This document shows, piece after piece, positions 15,471 through 30,300 of a stretch of 64,000 nt of DNA. How positions within the stretch are numbered: position 1 is the stretch's first letter; each line of letters starts with the position of its first letter. The stretch is taken from the NCBI GenBank assembly GCA_013399895.1, contig VXBA01000138.1, positions 1,262,314 to 1,326,313 of the forward strand. The letters run 5' to 3'. This DNA comes from Serilophus lunatus. Taxonomy: Eukaryota > Chordata > Aves > Passeriformes > Eurylaimidae. The notes below the pieces were generated by a model. The model worked only from the letters and a program-made list of their open reading frames with translations, was not told the DNA's origin and made no database searches. The translations under genes and the position numbers were made by a program.

Positions 15471-15488
15471 ATATATTTTAAAATATAT
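15471..15488. repeat. 18-bp perfect AT palindrome
   Basis: ATATATTTTAAAATATAT equals its own reverse complement. It lies in an AT-rich stretch where such palindromes arise readily, so no function is claimed. Confidence 0.8.
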
Positions 15489-18400
15489 CACTATAAAATT
15501 GAAGAAAATGTCAAATTCAATTTTTTTATCAGATGTGTTCTATTACAAGTTTTTTGCCTCCCTTTTCTCTAAACTAGATGAGACTTTATTAAATAACCGA
15601 AATACATCAGCATCATTGCTTTCCTTTTTCACCAGAGAAATTACAGACTAAGCACCTTAACATAGCCCTGAGCTTCTCTCACACCAGCTTGCACAGGCTT
15701 CCTGTACCAGCCCAGTACATCTTATTAATTTCCTTTTTTCCATTAGCACTGAACTCTCTAACCCTACTGAGGAGATGGCACCAGAGAGGCAGAAGTTTGG
15801 CTTTCAGCAATGATCCCTCCCTCTGTGACAGGCCTTTGCCTCCCCAGTGACCAAAGGCAAAGGTCATTCTGGATGATCTCCCAACAGACTGCTTTGTTTG
15901 CTGTTGTCATTGGGAATTGCCATTTCCACAGCACATCTCCTCAGGCCCAGAGGAGCAGCACCTTCTTTGGACACTGGCCACAGTATGAGCCAGGGCTTCT
16001 CAACTCAGCCAACAGAGCTCCACTTTCTCCAAAATACCAAATTTAGACTGAACTTGGGACTGAAATTGGGATTTCTCAATGACACCACATACATTTTCAA
16101 ATGCTAATAAATATAACAGATGTATCTCCATTATAATTTTAGTTTGGATAAGGAATTTGCTTTTGATGCAAAACTCCCTCCAAAATCCCTACTAACTACT
16201 GATAGTACATACTGCCAAGCAATCCCTAAGCATGCAAACTGGATTCCTTTCAGATTACATTAATCTGGAAGACACTCTTTTTCTGATAAAGTGCACTTAG
16301 TTCATGGGATCAGATCACAGCTAACCTAGAGAACAATTCCCAAAACATATGCACTGAAAATATTGGATCCTCGACATCACCTGCTTTCTCTATAAAATTC
16401 ACATTCCCAGTGCATGTAGACAAAGTCAATGTCATTATAGTACTGCTTTACCCAGAAGTGTGTTAAGATGACAAACACAGCTCTATATTAGACTTTTTTA
16501 ACATGTTTCTAGGACTTTTTAAAACAGATATAAGAAAACAAGAAATTCCCATCACAGTTTGAATTAATGATTTTAAATATTAAGAATTAATCCATGTCCA
16601 AACAATACTTAATTTTTCAAATTGAATTAGTTGCTCTACACACATACATACATTTGAATTACATTATTTTAAAATATATACATTTGTATTTTACAGATTG
16701 CTTGTTTCTGTTAGATACGAAGGCCTTATTTCTATTCATCATGAGAAAAAGAAAATCAGATGAACTCATGGTTGAAAAGCTTTTGCTCTGATATTATATG
16801 CAGATAAATGTTGAAGGCCTAAAACTTTTGCATTTTAGTGATAAGCATTTTCTATGCCACAGAAACCTCAACCAAGTTTTAACATTTTTATTTTCTAAGA
16901 ACTTCTTAGGTACCCAAATATCTTGCTGACTTGCCTCTTCAGTGCCTGATTATTTGCAGCGGCCCTGGAACGAGATGTCTCACGTTGGAGAATTCTACTA
17001 TACTGCAGTATAATTTATATGTTATAAACTGCTTAAACACACAGGGCGTGTTACGTGAACCATGGCTAAAGTCAAGTGAGGTACAGTAATGCAATTACTG
17101 CTTTTACTGGAGTCTCACTATGTGGGATATAAATGCAGGGACCTCTTGGGACACAGACTTCCACAAAAAAGATTACCATGAATAATCCTAGGAAAAAGGT
17201 CTTTTAGGAAACAAGTATTACTTATTTGTCCTCATGCCAAGTCTAACTCAAAACACTGACAAGAGGCAATAGTCTCAGCAGCAACAGGCCTGACTGTAAT
17301 TCATAAAGAAACACAGAAGAATAATCAGCCCAACAGGAGCATTAATAAAGTGGCCCTTTGATAATAGCAGGACATGCCTATAATACCAGTGTTTCCACAA
17401 CTACTTGAGCCTTATCTCAAGACAGCCAACATCCTAGGCAGTAAAAAAATCCTTTTGAAATTTGGATTTGTTCTTAATAACACATTCTTTGCTTCTTTGA
17501 AAGCTTAACACCTGCTTTCCAATCCGTGTTGTCACCCAGGCTGCTGTCCTGCAGGGCTGGGGAGAGGCTTCAGCCGGAGCGGAGGGATCGCCCCTGGCAA
17601 GTACAAGAGCATCAATCTTGCTAATATGATTAGAGGCAGCTGTGAAGACAAATGTATATAGATTTTAAGCTGTCTGTGGTGTAGGTGTATTGCCAGTTGC
17701 CAACATATACAAATCCTCAGGCCATTTTCACTGCAGCTGATGCCCATGCTAACTGGATTAGACTGTTACAAGTACAGAACATATGCTACCTTCACTTGGC
17801 CTCCCAAACTCAGTATCCAGCAGTAACTGTGACCAATATCCAATACAAACAGTGCTTTGGTCAAGAAAATGTCCACTTTCATGTGAATGCAATAAATATT
17901 TCAGCAAGCAATTATACAATAAATATTTAGTGAATATATTGCAAATTGTTGTAATTTATTATTTCAATAATTTAAAAGCTGCAATAAATACTTTAATATG
18001 TATTGCAGTACAGTTTTGAAAATCATAAACTAATCAATACTTAGAATATATAATATGTGCCATACAAACGTCCAGCATTTCCTTTATCTACAAACACCAT
18101 ACAAGCTTCCATACACACAATTCCTCAATGAAATGGTGGGGTGGATTTACCAGTGCATAAATAAGACTAACTGCTGTTAAGACTTGAACACATAGTTTTA
18201 AACTCTGTTCGTTCACAGTTCAAACTAAAGAACATATTTCAGTGCTGACTATTGGTAACTGTTTATTTTTGTCTCTTTGTAAACACTTATGCCATGAAAA
18301 TGAAACTCAGATAAACAGATTAGAGGTGCAATTCATCAGAATGAGTATCAACAAGTAAGTAAAAGCTTATTTGTGCTAACAGTTTTGTCTGTAGGTCTGC

Positions 18401-21249
18401 ATGCATTAGACAGCTTTCATAGGATTTGCCAAGTCAGACAGTTAGCCTGATTTTGAATTTTAAAACATTTTTTAAGTCTTTCACCGTATTTTTTGTTGTG
18501 ACTTGAATCGAATTTTGTAGGTTTTCAGGGCTAACCCACCACTCCTTCTACTTCATTTGGATACGAATTCGTTTGTCCCTCAGAAGTCAAGCAATTTCCA
18601 TGGTTGGGGCAGTAGTGGCAAAAATAAAGGTGAGCCAGAGCAGAGTTCACAGAGCAGTGTATATCAGAAAAAGGGCCAAAAGCAATCCTGTATCAAAAGA
18701 TCATTCTGATCCCCCAAATTTCCCGAGGAATAATGCTGTAAGTTAGCTGGAGATTTGAACTCACCCGCGCCTGTAGAGCCAGAGAAGGCATCGCGTCACA
18801 AACGGCAGCAGGATCCCATTTCCCAGCCCAGCCCCGTGGGGCTGATCCCAAGCATGTTTACTGGTGAATTCCCTGAGCTTCACAGCATGCAGAACATGAA
18901 CAGCATTTTAAACCTGAACACAAACTGTTCATACTTTATACAGCTGGGGTTTTTCTCCTTATAAAACATGATAAGAAATGTTATCTTTTGCTGTAATTAT
19001 CTGTAAACCAGGTTGACACTGAAATGCGCCAGAGCTGGGCTGCACAGACACATGGAAAGCTGGCTGGCCTTGTCCAATTTACCTGTGAGAATGAGTAACA
19101 CATTGCACATCAGCTCCAGGATGTGCCTTGGTGTTTGAAACAGAGATGACTGAGGGAATTTTCTGTATAAAAGAAGGATAAGTAAGAGAGTAAACAGTTG
19201 GAAGAAATTCAATATATTAAGAAAAAAGTAATCCATACTGCTCTGCAGTGTCAGCCCTAACCATGGTGCTAGAAAACCAACACTGAAAGCTTATAAACAG
19301 CCACTAGAGAAAGCCAAATTTTTTTGAAGCTTTGGACTCAGTTACTCCTTTCACAAATGAAGAAAGAAATAACCAGACTTTCCTTCCAATTATTCTTAAG
19401 ATATTTACAGTACAAGTAAGTCAGGCAACTAATGCATAAACACCTGAAAATACTGTAAGTATGTAAGAAAGGATTAAGAATGTTCAGTAATGTTGATATG
19501 GAGTTTGGATTAAGTAAGATCAAAATAAAACCCTCAAAACCATGTCCAGAACCTAACTCATTAAATAAAGAAAGCAAACACTTGACAGCAAGATTGTTAA
19601 ATAATGAAAAACTTTCTCAAGGAGAATTAGGACCTTTCAAACTCAGAAAACCAAGTTCTAAATACATAATGAAACCAAGGATGGATAAATTAGGTTCATC
19701 ACCACATCTTTTTTGACTCTTAATCCCCCATAATGTTCTATATGTTCTTTGAGATAAAATTCATGTGTTTGCTGCAGAAATTCAGATTTGATTAATGGAC
19801 ATCTCTTACATTCTCTTCAAACTCCATGGCAACAAGTGCTCCTGCGGTGAGAGACACAGGCCCTTGTGGCAATAGCTGGGGCAGCAGCTCATTTTCTCAA
19901 ACATGTTGTGCTTGGGCCAAGGAAGAAAAAGGCTGCAAAAAGGACACTCCTATTCTGACCTGCACTAACTGCCACAGTAAATACTGGCTGTAGCTGGCCA
20001 AGTAAAGCCAGCCCCTTTCCTGAATCAAATTCCATTTAGGCCACAACTGAACTTGCCAGTCTGTGTGCAGATGGCAGATCCAACCATGCTGTCTAAAAAG
20101 TGAGGCACAGGAAACTAGCTGGTATTTTTGATTTCCTGTGACAGTTTGTGTTCAGAATCAGGCTTCTCTTCTTTTCAAATGAGTGGACTACGTGCAAAAA
20201 TCTCTTGGAAACGAGTGAAGTTAAGGAATATACTAAGTATTGTTTATATACTGTCTCTTGCTCTGGCATTGAAACATGTTTTAATCTTGGTTTGAGCTGC
20301 TTCTGCCCAAAGGACAATGTATCCACAGACCCTCATGAAAAAGACCCCCTCAAAACTCCCATATCCCTCAATCCCCTACACTAAGGGCATAAGGAGGGAA
20401 AAAAAAAATTCTGCTTTGTTTTAAAAGTGAGTTCAAGATGTCACTAACTGACTGGACCTTTAAAATCTGTCATCAAAATACCATCACAGAAACACACAAA
20501 CAGAAGGCATTGGTCACTGCCACACAATGGGATGGGGTAACACTTTGCTATTCACTGAAGAAACTTGCCTCTTGCACAACAATAATTTCTTATAGAGAGG
20601 ATAATTTCACACGGAAATTATAATTTTAGAACCTGCATTTCAGAACATGTTATATATATTACATTTCATGCATTACACTTCCAGCCTATTTCTCAGTCTG
20701 GTTACACATACAGCAGTCATTCAACTGAAATTTTCCCCATTGTTTCAAAAAGTAAGTTTTGTGAAAACTGAAATCTCCCCTCAAAATATGTTTGTTTTGG
20801 TGAAAATGGAGAAAGTCAAAGTCATTTCCACTTCCTTGTTTCAATTCAATGCTGAAACAGCTTATTTCATTAAATTAAAAAAAAAAATTGAAATGCTAAT
20901 ATTACAGTCTTACATATTTTTTTAAGTTTTGACAATATTGATCTCTAATAATTTGATACTTAGGAATGTTTTGTACTCCTGGATAATTTTCCAATTTTCA
21001 GGGTTTTTTTAAATTTTAAAGGCACAAGTAGGTCAAAATGTTAACACTTAAACAACACAAAGTGACCCTTTTCCAAAGAAATACAGGGCAGACAAATAAT
21101 AAGTATATTATAACTCATGACAAATTTTACATAAACATTGACCTGTTGTTTGTTTAAGGATGCTCTAGCTCTTGTCAGTAATGTTAATGCACTTCATACA
21201 CATTACAGAAAACCCATGATATATGAAAAGGATATTTTAAACTGGATTT

Positions 21250-21365
21250 TACAGTCAGGATATGGACACAGAAAGATTAATTAACTTCCTCACTGTTAGA
21301 TAAGAAACCTGGGCAAATAGAAATCTTGTTCTGCATCCTGCTGTTCTCCCTCTGAATACCAGTGC
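21250..21365 (+). mobile_element. Possible ancient MIR-type SINE relic
   Basis: The order of TTTTACAG, a GGACACAGAAAGATTAATTAACTT core, then CTGGGCAAATAGAAATCTTG and a CTGC..TCTCC tail resembles the MIR core (TTTTACAG, gagaggttaagtaactt, and so on). Divergence is high and I compared it from memory only. Confidence 0.3.
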
Positions 21366-24300
21366 CAGTGCCTTGTGCCACATTTCCATCAGACACAGCT
21401 CTGAGCACAACAGCACTGCCTTGCCTTGCGCCAGATCTGCTTTTGGTGCATTATTTATAATTTTACTACTTCAGTTGATCAAAGTAATATACTAGATATT
21501 GACTTTTTAGCTCTTCTGGCAACTGGAAGAACTTGAAATTATTAAGCAGATGTTCTGTGACATAACTGGGGCTTGTTTTGCTCTAATGAGATACAGTATT
21601 TGCTACAATGAAGGAAATTGCTTGTGGATTTGCTATAATGCATTTTACATACACTGGGTTACATTTATACTGGGGCAATGAAAAGAAAATATAGTAAAAG
21701 TCTACATTACCTTTCAGATCTGATGATGTCACCAGACTCATATTATTACATCTGAAAAAAGATCAAGCTCAACTTTTTGAGGTCTGTTTCTGTTTTTATA
21801 CTTGATATCCACCTCAGTGGTGAAATGGGTCCAAACAGTTGGCTCTTTGTGATCTCTCTCCAGAGTGATCACTGTACCATTTCAGCAGAACCAACCATAG
21901 TGAGTTGCACCTCAGTACTTTTAGGCCTCTGACCAAAATTATTCAGAAGCAGTCTCCTCTCTTTGTAGACATTTGAGCAAATTTAATCCGCAGTTTCTCT
22001 GGCTCTTTCAAACTTAATTTTAAATTTGTAGTATTTGGATTTAAATCCAGAGTTATACAGTGCAATATGGAAAGTATATTAACAAATTCACAAGTTGACT
22101 CTGTGGACAAATGCCAGAGATTTGTATCAATCTGGGTGTAAGAGCGAGGACTGATCCAGAAAAATATTAGCAAGAATTGTCTGTCCTTTGTAAAAGACCT
22201 CAGACTGTGGCTCAGATATTTATTATGCGCCGTGCTTATAAAACTTCCAAGATGTCTAATGGAAACAGAGCACAATAGAAGCCAGTTCTGCTTTTCATTT
22301 TATATACTACCACTGGGAATCTCTTTCTTCTGATGTTCATCCATATTATAAGCTTTTCCTTCACAGTGGGTAAGAGTTCCCCTGCTTTGAAAATAGTAAT
22401 TCATCATAACAAGAAGGAATATCGAGCACATATAAATGCCAGTCCAACTACTTATGCTGGATAAATTGGCAAAATCTTTTTAATTCCCTTCACAACACTC
22501 AGCACCACCAAAAACCTCCATCCAAAACATTAACATAACACTCCAGAAACACAGGAATGCCAATATTTAAATAATAATGTGCAGCAGAGGCACCACATTC
22601 ATATTAATAAGTAATCTCATTTTTCTAGCAAACAGTCACAGCAGTGAGAGCTGTGAACTCTGTGCTCCTTTGAAAGCCTGGGAGATGAAGTTGGAAATTG
22701 TCAATCTGAGGGCCCTTAAAGGAATGCTACATTAAAAAATAGGCCATAACAGTTAATCCTTATGAACCCTCTGTAGCAGTTTATCTTTACAACCTCCCAT
22801 CCCTCCTCCCACACAAAGTCTTGCACATTGACTTCAGACTAAGACCGAGCTTGGCTACTCTCAGCACTGAGCTTGAGCCACAGGGACTAACCTTGCAGAA
22901 TTTTGTCTTATACCACAAAAGATAAAGTCTTCTTCATATCTCACAGAAAGTGGTTTTATCAAAATAAGCGGGGGTTCAGCAAATGAGTTTTACCTTGTGT
23001 TTGCCACAGGATAAAGGTATAGACACTTCCAGTCAGCACGTTTCCAGGGGTGTATTTATGTTAAGGGGCAGGAACCCACAGGTGTGGCTGAATCTACACC
23101 AGCTACAGCTCAGAGGCAGATGCTGGGACAGCCCTTCCAAAAGCAACCCAGGCATCCCCATAAACTGCTAACCCTGCAATTACAGCCTTACCTGAGGGAG
23201 CTTGGATCTTCTAGTTTGGGAGAAAATTGCTCATGTTTTAAGTGCCCTACACCACATTTAAATGTCAAATTCCAATAAGCCACCTCCTAGTAAAACACAG
23301 CAGCAGCAGACTTGCCAGATCTGAGACTCAACATCTCCTGTGGCTGAGCAGGCTTCCTAAACTTTCCAGCTAGCCACAGCTTCTGACTTGTGAACTCGCA
23401 CTGCACTGCTGCTGGTAACCAGGATCAAAGCTCTTGGCTCCACTTGTAGTCTGACCCAGACTTCAGTTTCAAAACTTGTAGAGTTAAAGCTAAAACATTT
23501 AGAAAGATAAACATGTAAAATTCCCAAATTTTAGTGGAACCAGAACTTGCATATCTACCTTTTAAGTATACGTAGGTGTTAATTTCTAAAATCCACATTA
23601 TGCCATGGAAATTACATGATGAAAATAGAATTCTGCACCTAAATACTCGGAAAGCACAAATGCAAGTTCTTCTGCTAAGAGTGTGCACAACTGGTCTTTA
23701 AGAACACAAATGGAAACTGCAAACATCAACGTTTAGATTCACATTTGACTCCCTCTGAAGTTACTGTTTTCTTTTGTATCAGCTGAGGCTGGAACAGTCT
23801 CAAAATGAACAAACCATAAATGAAAAGTATCTTAATATGTAATTCTTTCAATATATTGTAAAATACTCATAAGAAATCAGTCTTCTGAAGTAGATGGGAA
23901 AGAGTTTGTGTTTACTGGGACCCCTTTTATAGTTCATTTCTCCAAGAGTTACTTCAGTGTTTGGAGGTTTTTTCAACTACACTACTACTTTGACTATTTT
24001 AGGACAACTGTTAATACTTAATAGGTTCAACAATACAATAAATGCTTCATTTATAGTCACAAAATTTTCATTGTTCAGAACACATACAGTAAAACAAAAG
24101 ACACTGGCATTTTGGGGAAGGGTGATGAAGGAAAGTGCTTTGGTCTCTGAGATGGTCCTAAACTCATTCTTTGTGTACTTGCAATTCTCCACAGAATGAA
24201 GGAAAAGATTGAATCCCACATTTGTGTTGCTGTTTAGTGAGTCCCTCCTTGTACACCCACCCAACAAAACTGGGCACGACTCAGCAACAGCTCCTTGAGC

Positions 24301-27300
24301 CTCTGAACAGAGGAGAGGCTGCACGTGGACTCTGAACTAGTCCTCATTTTTCAAAGCAACTGAAAATTTCTAGTGAGTTCCTGAGCCTCCATGGAATTAT
24401 GTACATACCAATTCTTTGAATACAAAGAAATCTGGATATTATCAGCCTGCAAAGAAGTTTTGCAGCATCAGACCTCAGTTCTGTTCACTTTTTCAGTTAC
24501 ATGTGGAATTTTCTTCTGAATTACCTCATCCAAAAGCCAATGAAGTGAATGGGAAAAACTCATGTTAACCTGAACAATTCTTATACCATTAGGAACTATA
24601 AAAACTTATATTTATATTGCCTTTCTTTAACTTCAGCAGCAACCTGACTGGGAGCTCTGCAGCCTGCTACACACACAGCACCACATTAGGACAACTGCTC
24701 TTGGCTGGAATAGATAAATGTGAAAGCTTTTCTGAAATCAAACACATGGAACTACTACAGAATTATATAAAATCTTTTGAAATGCATAACTGAATCAACA
24801 AAAAATTATTTCCACACATAAACTGAGGCAAAGAGTAATTTTCAAAATCTAAGGTAGCTTGATAACTATTTTTCAGTAGGAAGCCCCTTTTTTCCCTTCC
24901 TTACCTAACTCTGTGTATTTTCTCCCTAAGTTTCTGTTGTTCACTTCCTTTTAAAAATGTAAAGAATATTCACCAGGTACTTTTCCATTTTGCCTTCAAA
25001 GTTAACCAACCCACACTGCACAGAAGAAAGTGTTTAAAACCAAGAATATATATTTGATTTTTAAACTGCAAATTGTAAAATAAATGTGTTGAATAAATAT
25101 TTCATGCATTTAACAACAAAACGGAACAAATGTTGTTAATCCCTTGCTTAGTTGCTGCCCTGTTTATTCAATATTCCCCAAAGTCAATGTATGACATGTT
25201 GAAATGATTACACAGTCTTGCCCTTGCAGCTCCATTTTGTTCTCCAGACTGCTTTATGGATCTGGGAGATATGGCAGTATCTCTGGGGTTCATGCAAGAA
25301 GTGCACACCTGCAAACACTGTGAACTCCTAAGTTTTCCCCCATTCTAGTCATTATACCATGAGAAATGTGCAGATCTGCGTGACAAGGACTCCTAGCACT
25401 ACAATCATGAAACTTGTACAAAATGGTTTCCTTGTGAAGCTATAAAATGCATCTGTTCAGAGCTTCTGATCCTCTGAGGCTCTGCTACAAAAGGAATCTA
25501 CCACCAAACAGAACAGATTTAGGAGAATTCAGACTAAGACTCACTTTTTGTAGCTCTGATGAGTTACAGCAATAATGACAGGATGCCCTCTTCACATTGG
25601 TGCTTTGCTATAAAGAAGCCACAAGAAGTGAAAATTTTGTTCCAACAGCAAAGGCAAATTTTTGGAGTGAAATTTTGGCTATGAGGATTAATGGAGGAGT
25701 TTTCCCATGGACAAGAGGAGTCAATAGGCAGTGTCAGCTAAAAAAGACTAAGGCATCCCAAAGCACTTATTCTACATATGCACTTGTATACAGCAACCAT
25801 GCCAATGCAACAGCGCTAAAAAGTGAGAGAAAAGCTCCCCGTTGATAAGAGAGTCAAGATACTTAATTTATCCCTGTTCTCGCCTTTATCTTGACAAACC
25901 CAACATACAAAATTATCAGATGCTGCAAAATGTAATGGAGGTACAATAAAGATTCTAATCCTATCACTGAGTAGGATAATAGGTTACCATACAAGCCTTG
26001 CTAAAACTGACAGAAAAGAGGAGTCGGTGTTATCTTATTTCTTATTCATACCTGGCAGAGGTTTTCCCTCTGAGAAAGTTGTACTTGGCACAAGACCCAA
26101 AACAGAAGACAGAAAAGATGGAGATCAACCCCTGAAATTGCCTGGGCTGGTTAAATTCCTAGGGTATGTTATGTAACCTTGCTGTATGCTAATTTTCACT
26201 CCTGGATAATCACTAGTCCCTAGTAGGACTCTCTTTCTAGGGTATTCCCAGCCCACCTTTATCCAACCCAGACTGCTCCCCAAATCCAAGAGGACCAAGT
26301 CCTCAGTTATACACTTGCAGCAAGTTTCAGACTGCTCTTCACAGCCACTAGACACAATGAAGATGTGTAAGGAATATTTAAGATAAGGATTGTTACAGAT
26401 TGCATGAGGTCATACACCATTGGCTCGTGGAGCCCTGCTTATGACAGACTTTGCTTGGCAGCTAAGTCAGACATTGAGAAAGTTGTGACAAAGCTACTAA
26501 GTACTTAATACCAGTAGGCTGAGTCTTGTGGATCAAAGTGTTCCATTGATTCCATTTTATGGGGTGGTGTGGGGTTTTTTTAGGGTTCATTTCTGAATTT
26601 TGAGTGTCTGCATCTTGTTTCAAGGGACACTAGCAGGTAAACCAGACACATTCTATCAAAGTAGTCTTAAAAGTTTCTATACCACTCACATCCGCACATG
26701 CTCTGCAAATACCAAATCTTCCTTCTACATTTTGTTCTAGCCTAAGAATCTCCATTACCACACAATCTGGATACAATTTTGTTTCTACATCTGAGCCTGA
26801 AAGCCACAACATCTGTCCTCAACTTTCTGCTCCCATCAAGAGAACTAAGTGTGCTTTGAAATGAGGGCATCATTCTCCCCGAGATGTTTGCCCAACTCAC
26901 AATGAATGCAACCAGACAGGCCAGATATTTTTTTATACACCAGAAAATATTGGTCACCTGGACACAGAAGAGTGTCTCTCTTACAGGAAAGACAAGCTAA
27001 ACTTATCTAAGCCCTGTAAGATTTGGACAGATATAGCTTGTCAGTTCATCTCCTTTCTCTCACTTTCCTGTCTTAAAAATATAGCCTGTTTAGATGGTTT
27101 GTCTTATATTGCACTTTAGAGTGCCCTGAATTTACTGCTGAGTGATAATGTTTGATGGATGTCATTTCCCAAAAGGCGCTAACAACTATTTCCTATTCCT
27201 GAGGCTCATCCAGGTATCCACCTATAAAATACCCACAACTTCTTGCTCTCACCATTCTTAATCCATTTCCCCTTCCAAACAGCAAGTAGAAAAGTGAGGA

Positions 27301-30300
27301 AATTTAAGGTATGAATTAGAAACATTACATGAGATACATGTGATGTATTACAGGGAAATGGCTGATTTCAGCCATGATTTCAGAGTACAGTCCCTGCTTA
27401 AAACAGTACAGTTAAAAATACATATACATTATTGTTTGAATTGTAACAAACCATAGAATCCCAGGAAAAGCCAGGTAATATCAATATGCTTCTTACAAAT
27501 GAAAATCAAAACATGCATATTAATAAAATTATACAGAAAGAATAACTGTAAAAGGTAAGTTGCCATGTGGAAGCACTAGGTTTCCATGTATCTAAATATC
27601 TATGCATATTTTTTTATTAAAGTTTTCTATAGAAGTAGTTACATATTTCAGTAATACACAGGATATTTACAATTTCCAGGTCAAGCTCAACGCAACAGAT
27701 GTTCAGGAAGCAGATTTATAGATGAAGTCAAAGAAATGCCTCAGATACTTTAGTACAGCCATACTTCTAAAGCTTTGTAAACTCCCATCTGCTTTCTCTT
27801 GTGATCCATTCACAAATCAGGAATAAATAAAAGGGGGGGAAAGAAACACAGTATAAGTGAACTTCTTGTTCTATTCATTTGAATAAATTCTAGTCTCATA
27901 AGTGAGCAACATTTCAAAAATATTTCAGTTGAAAACTAAATAGGATTTCCAGTAATGTGTGAAAAATAGATATTTCACTGCCTCAGATGGGATTTCCAAT
28001 GAGTCTAAAGGAGCTCACATTCCATCAGAATTCAAGAGGAATTGTATGCCTTATTTCCTAGGCTCTCCCCAGTAATTTTAGGCATATTCTTCAGGATGAT
28101 TTTTTATCTATCATTAGGGAAGTGTGTACTGTTTGAGTTGTAGCTAATCAACAAATACTAACATTCATTACATTTCAAATCTCCCAAAACTGTCTGTTGC
28201 CTCTTCGATGAAACTGCCTACAGCATTTCACATAAAACAGGAAAAACTAAAAAGAATTGTCCCAAAAAATAGAGTGCATGCAATTAAAGGACATGCTTCA
28301 AGAACAAGTAGTCACAAATGAAATAAAAGCAATCAAGAAGATTTCTAACAGGTGGAGGCAAAGGAGAAGCAGAGAAGTATGATCTATTGCAATGAGAAAT
28401 GAAGTCTTCTGGCAGCTGCTTCATTGAATATAATACCTTGCAGCTGGGTGAACTGCAGCACAGCTGGATTATTTCTAGAGATTCTGTGTATATATTCATG
28501 GTATAAATGTATATATACATATATAGTCACAGTATATATGCATATCTGCATGTTCACTAACTAGAAGTAAGTTACTTGAGAAAGTATAAATAAAAGAATA
28601 GGATGACTTCTTGTCCTTGGGGTGAAAACATTACATTGCCAAAGTACTGCACACAAAGCTAAGAGAATCTAGTCCAGCACAGCATTTCCTGAGCCACAGG
28701 GAATGGTAATCACAAGTCAGGAAAGACCAAGCATTAATAACTGGGACTACATTACCTTTGGTTCTCAAGGACTGCACTCCTCTATCCAAGAAATCACAGG
28801 GATTCAGGAAACATACACCACTACCCTATGCAAGAATGAATCGTCTAATTACTCTAAACTGAAGTTCCATCTCTAGTTAACCTAAAAAGATGACATAAAT
28901 ATTATGTTTTCCTGTATACATCAAACTTCACAATGTTTCTAGAATGGTTTTACATTAAGATGTAATAAAATCTAGCAATGGACACTGAACGAATGCTTGC
29001 ACTATTACCATGCATATAAACAATATATAACTATAATTTATTTATATACATGTCTCACAATTCTAACAGAAGAATTAGAAACACACTAAATCAGTGAAAA
29101 CCAATATAATATACTCAGGCTTGGCCCAGAATATTCATTTATTAGAAGCAACATTTAGAAATCTGACAAGACATACTCCTTAGCAGAACTACAGACATTC
29201 CCAGAAGGGATGTCCTGATGTTTGCTGCTTCTGGAGGATGATTTCTGCTGATCCATTGCTGAATGGGAAATACTCCACAAAACATCTTATTGATGAGACT
29301 TTAGAACTGAATAAATGATTTCCTTACAAGCCCAGAGTCCCTTCTCTGCACAAAGGCCAGAAAATGAGCCACAATCTCCCAAACCTGACAGAGCTGCTCT
29401 ATGCTACAGCTGGGCTGTGGAGGAGCCACGGGCAGCATCTGCCTTGTCCTGTTACCTGCAGCCCTGTAACTCCTCTCTGAAGCCAGTCCTCTCCAACTCT
29501 GGGTACTCAATGCCTACTCGAACCTTTCAGCACTTGACCAAGATAATTTTTAAGGCATCATTTAGGTTTTTCTTCCATTTTATAATTACTTAAATCATAT
29601 AAATCAGAGCTCATTAAGTGCCTGCAGCATCATCAATTGCTAGCAGACTGGAGAAGGTTCTTAGCAACTTAACATCCTAAGTTGGGCCACTACATTTTGA
29701 TCTGTTAAGAGAAGCTATTTTGTCATTCACAAAGAATGAAATCTGATACAAATCCAGCAAGAAAAAATGCAAATCCATAAACACTGCAGGTTTGCATTCG
29801 TCTTCAGTCTCCATCTTAATAGCAACACTTATTGAGTCCAAATAATAAATGCTTCCTATCTGACACACAGTATTGAAGTTGAAGTATTTGCTGGATACCT
29901 GTGGAAGTTATAAATTTAATTTTCTTCAGAGCTTATATTTATCCCAGCTGCAGCTGGCAGACATCTATAGCTAGAAGTCAGGTTACTAGAAGGTATTTTA
30001 AAACTAAAGTCAACTGATAAATGATTTTATAGCACGCACAGATCTACCTGTACAGTGAGTTCTTCTCTGAACACTACATAGGCTTCAGCACTGACATGAA
30101 ATTTATTTTAGAGAACAAGTATCAAGAAGTCCAGGATGAAAATCATGTAGACCAAGTATCCTCCCATTCATTCAAAGTTTGGATTGTGATTTCAAGAGCA
30201 GCCAGCTGAAACTGCCCACCTGGCCTGCCCCAAGGCTGGGTGCTGATACCTGGTGCCTGTCAGCCTCTTTCACGTCAGCTGATTTTGAATCTGTCAGGAT

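Noticed and set aside
28507..28520. AT palindrome ATGTATATATACAT as a possible regulatory site
   Set aside because: It sits in a TA-rich microsatellite-like stretch where such palindromes are expected.
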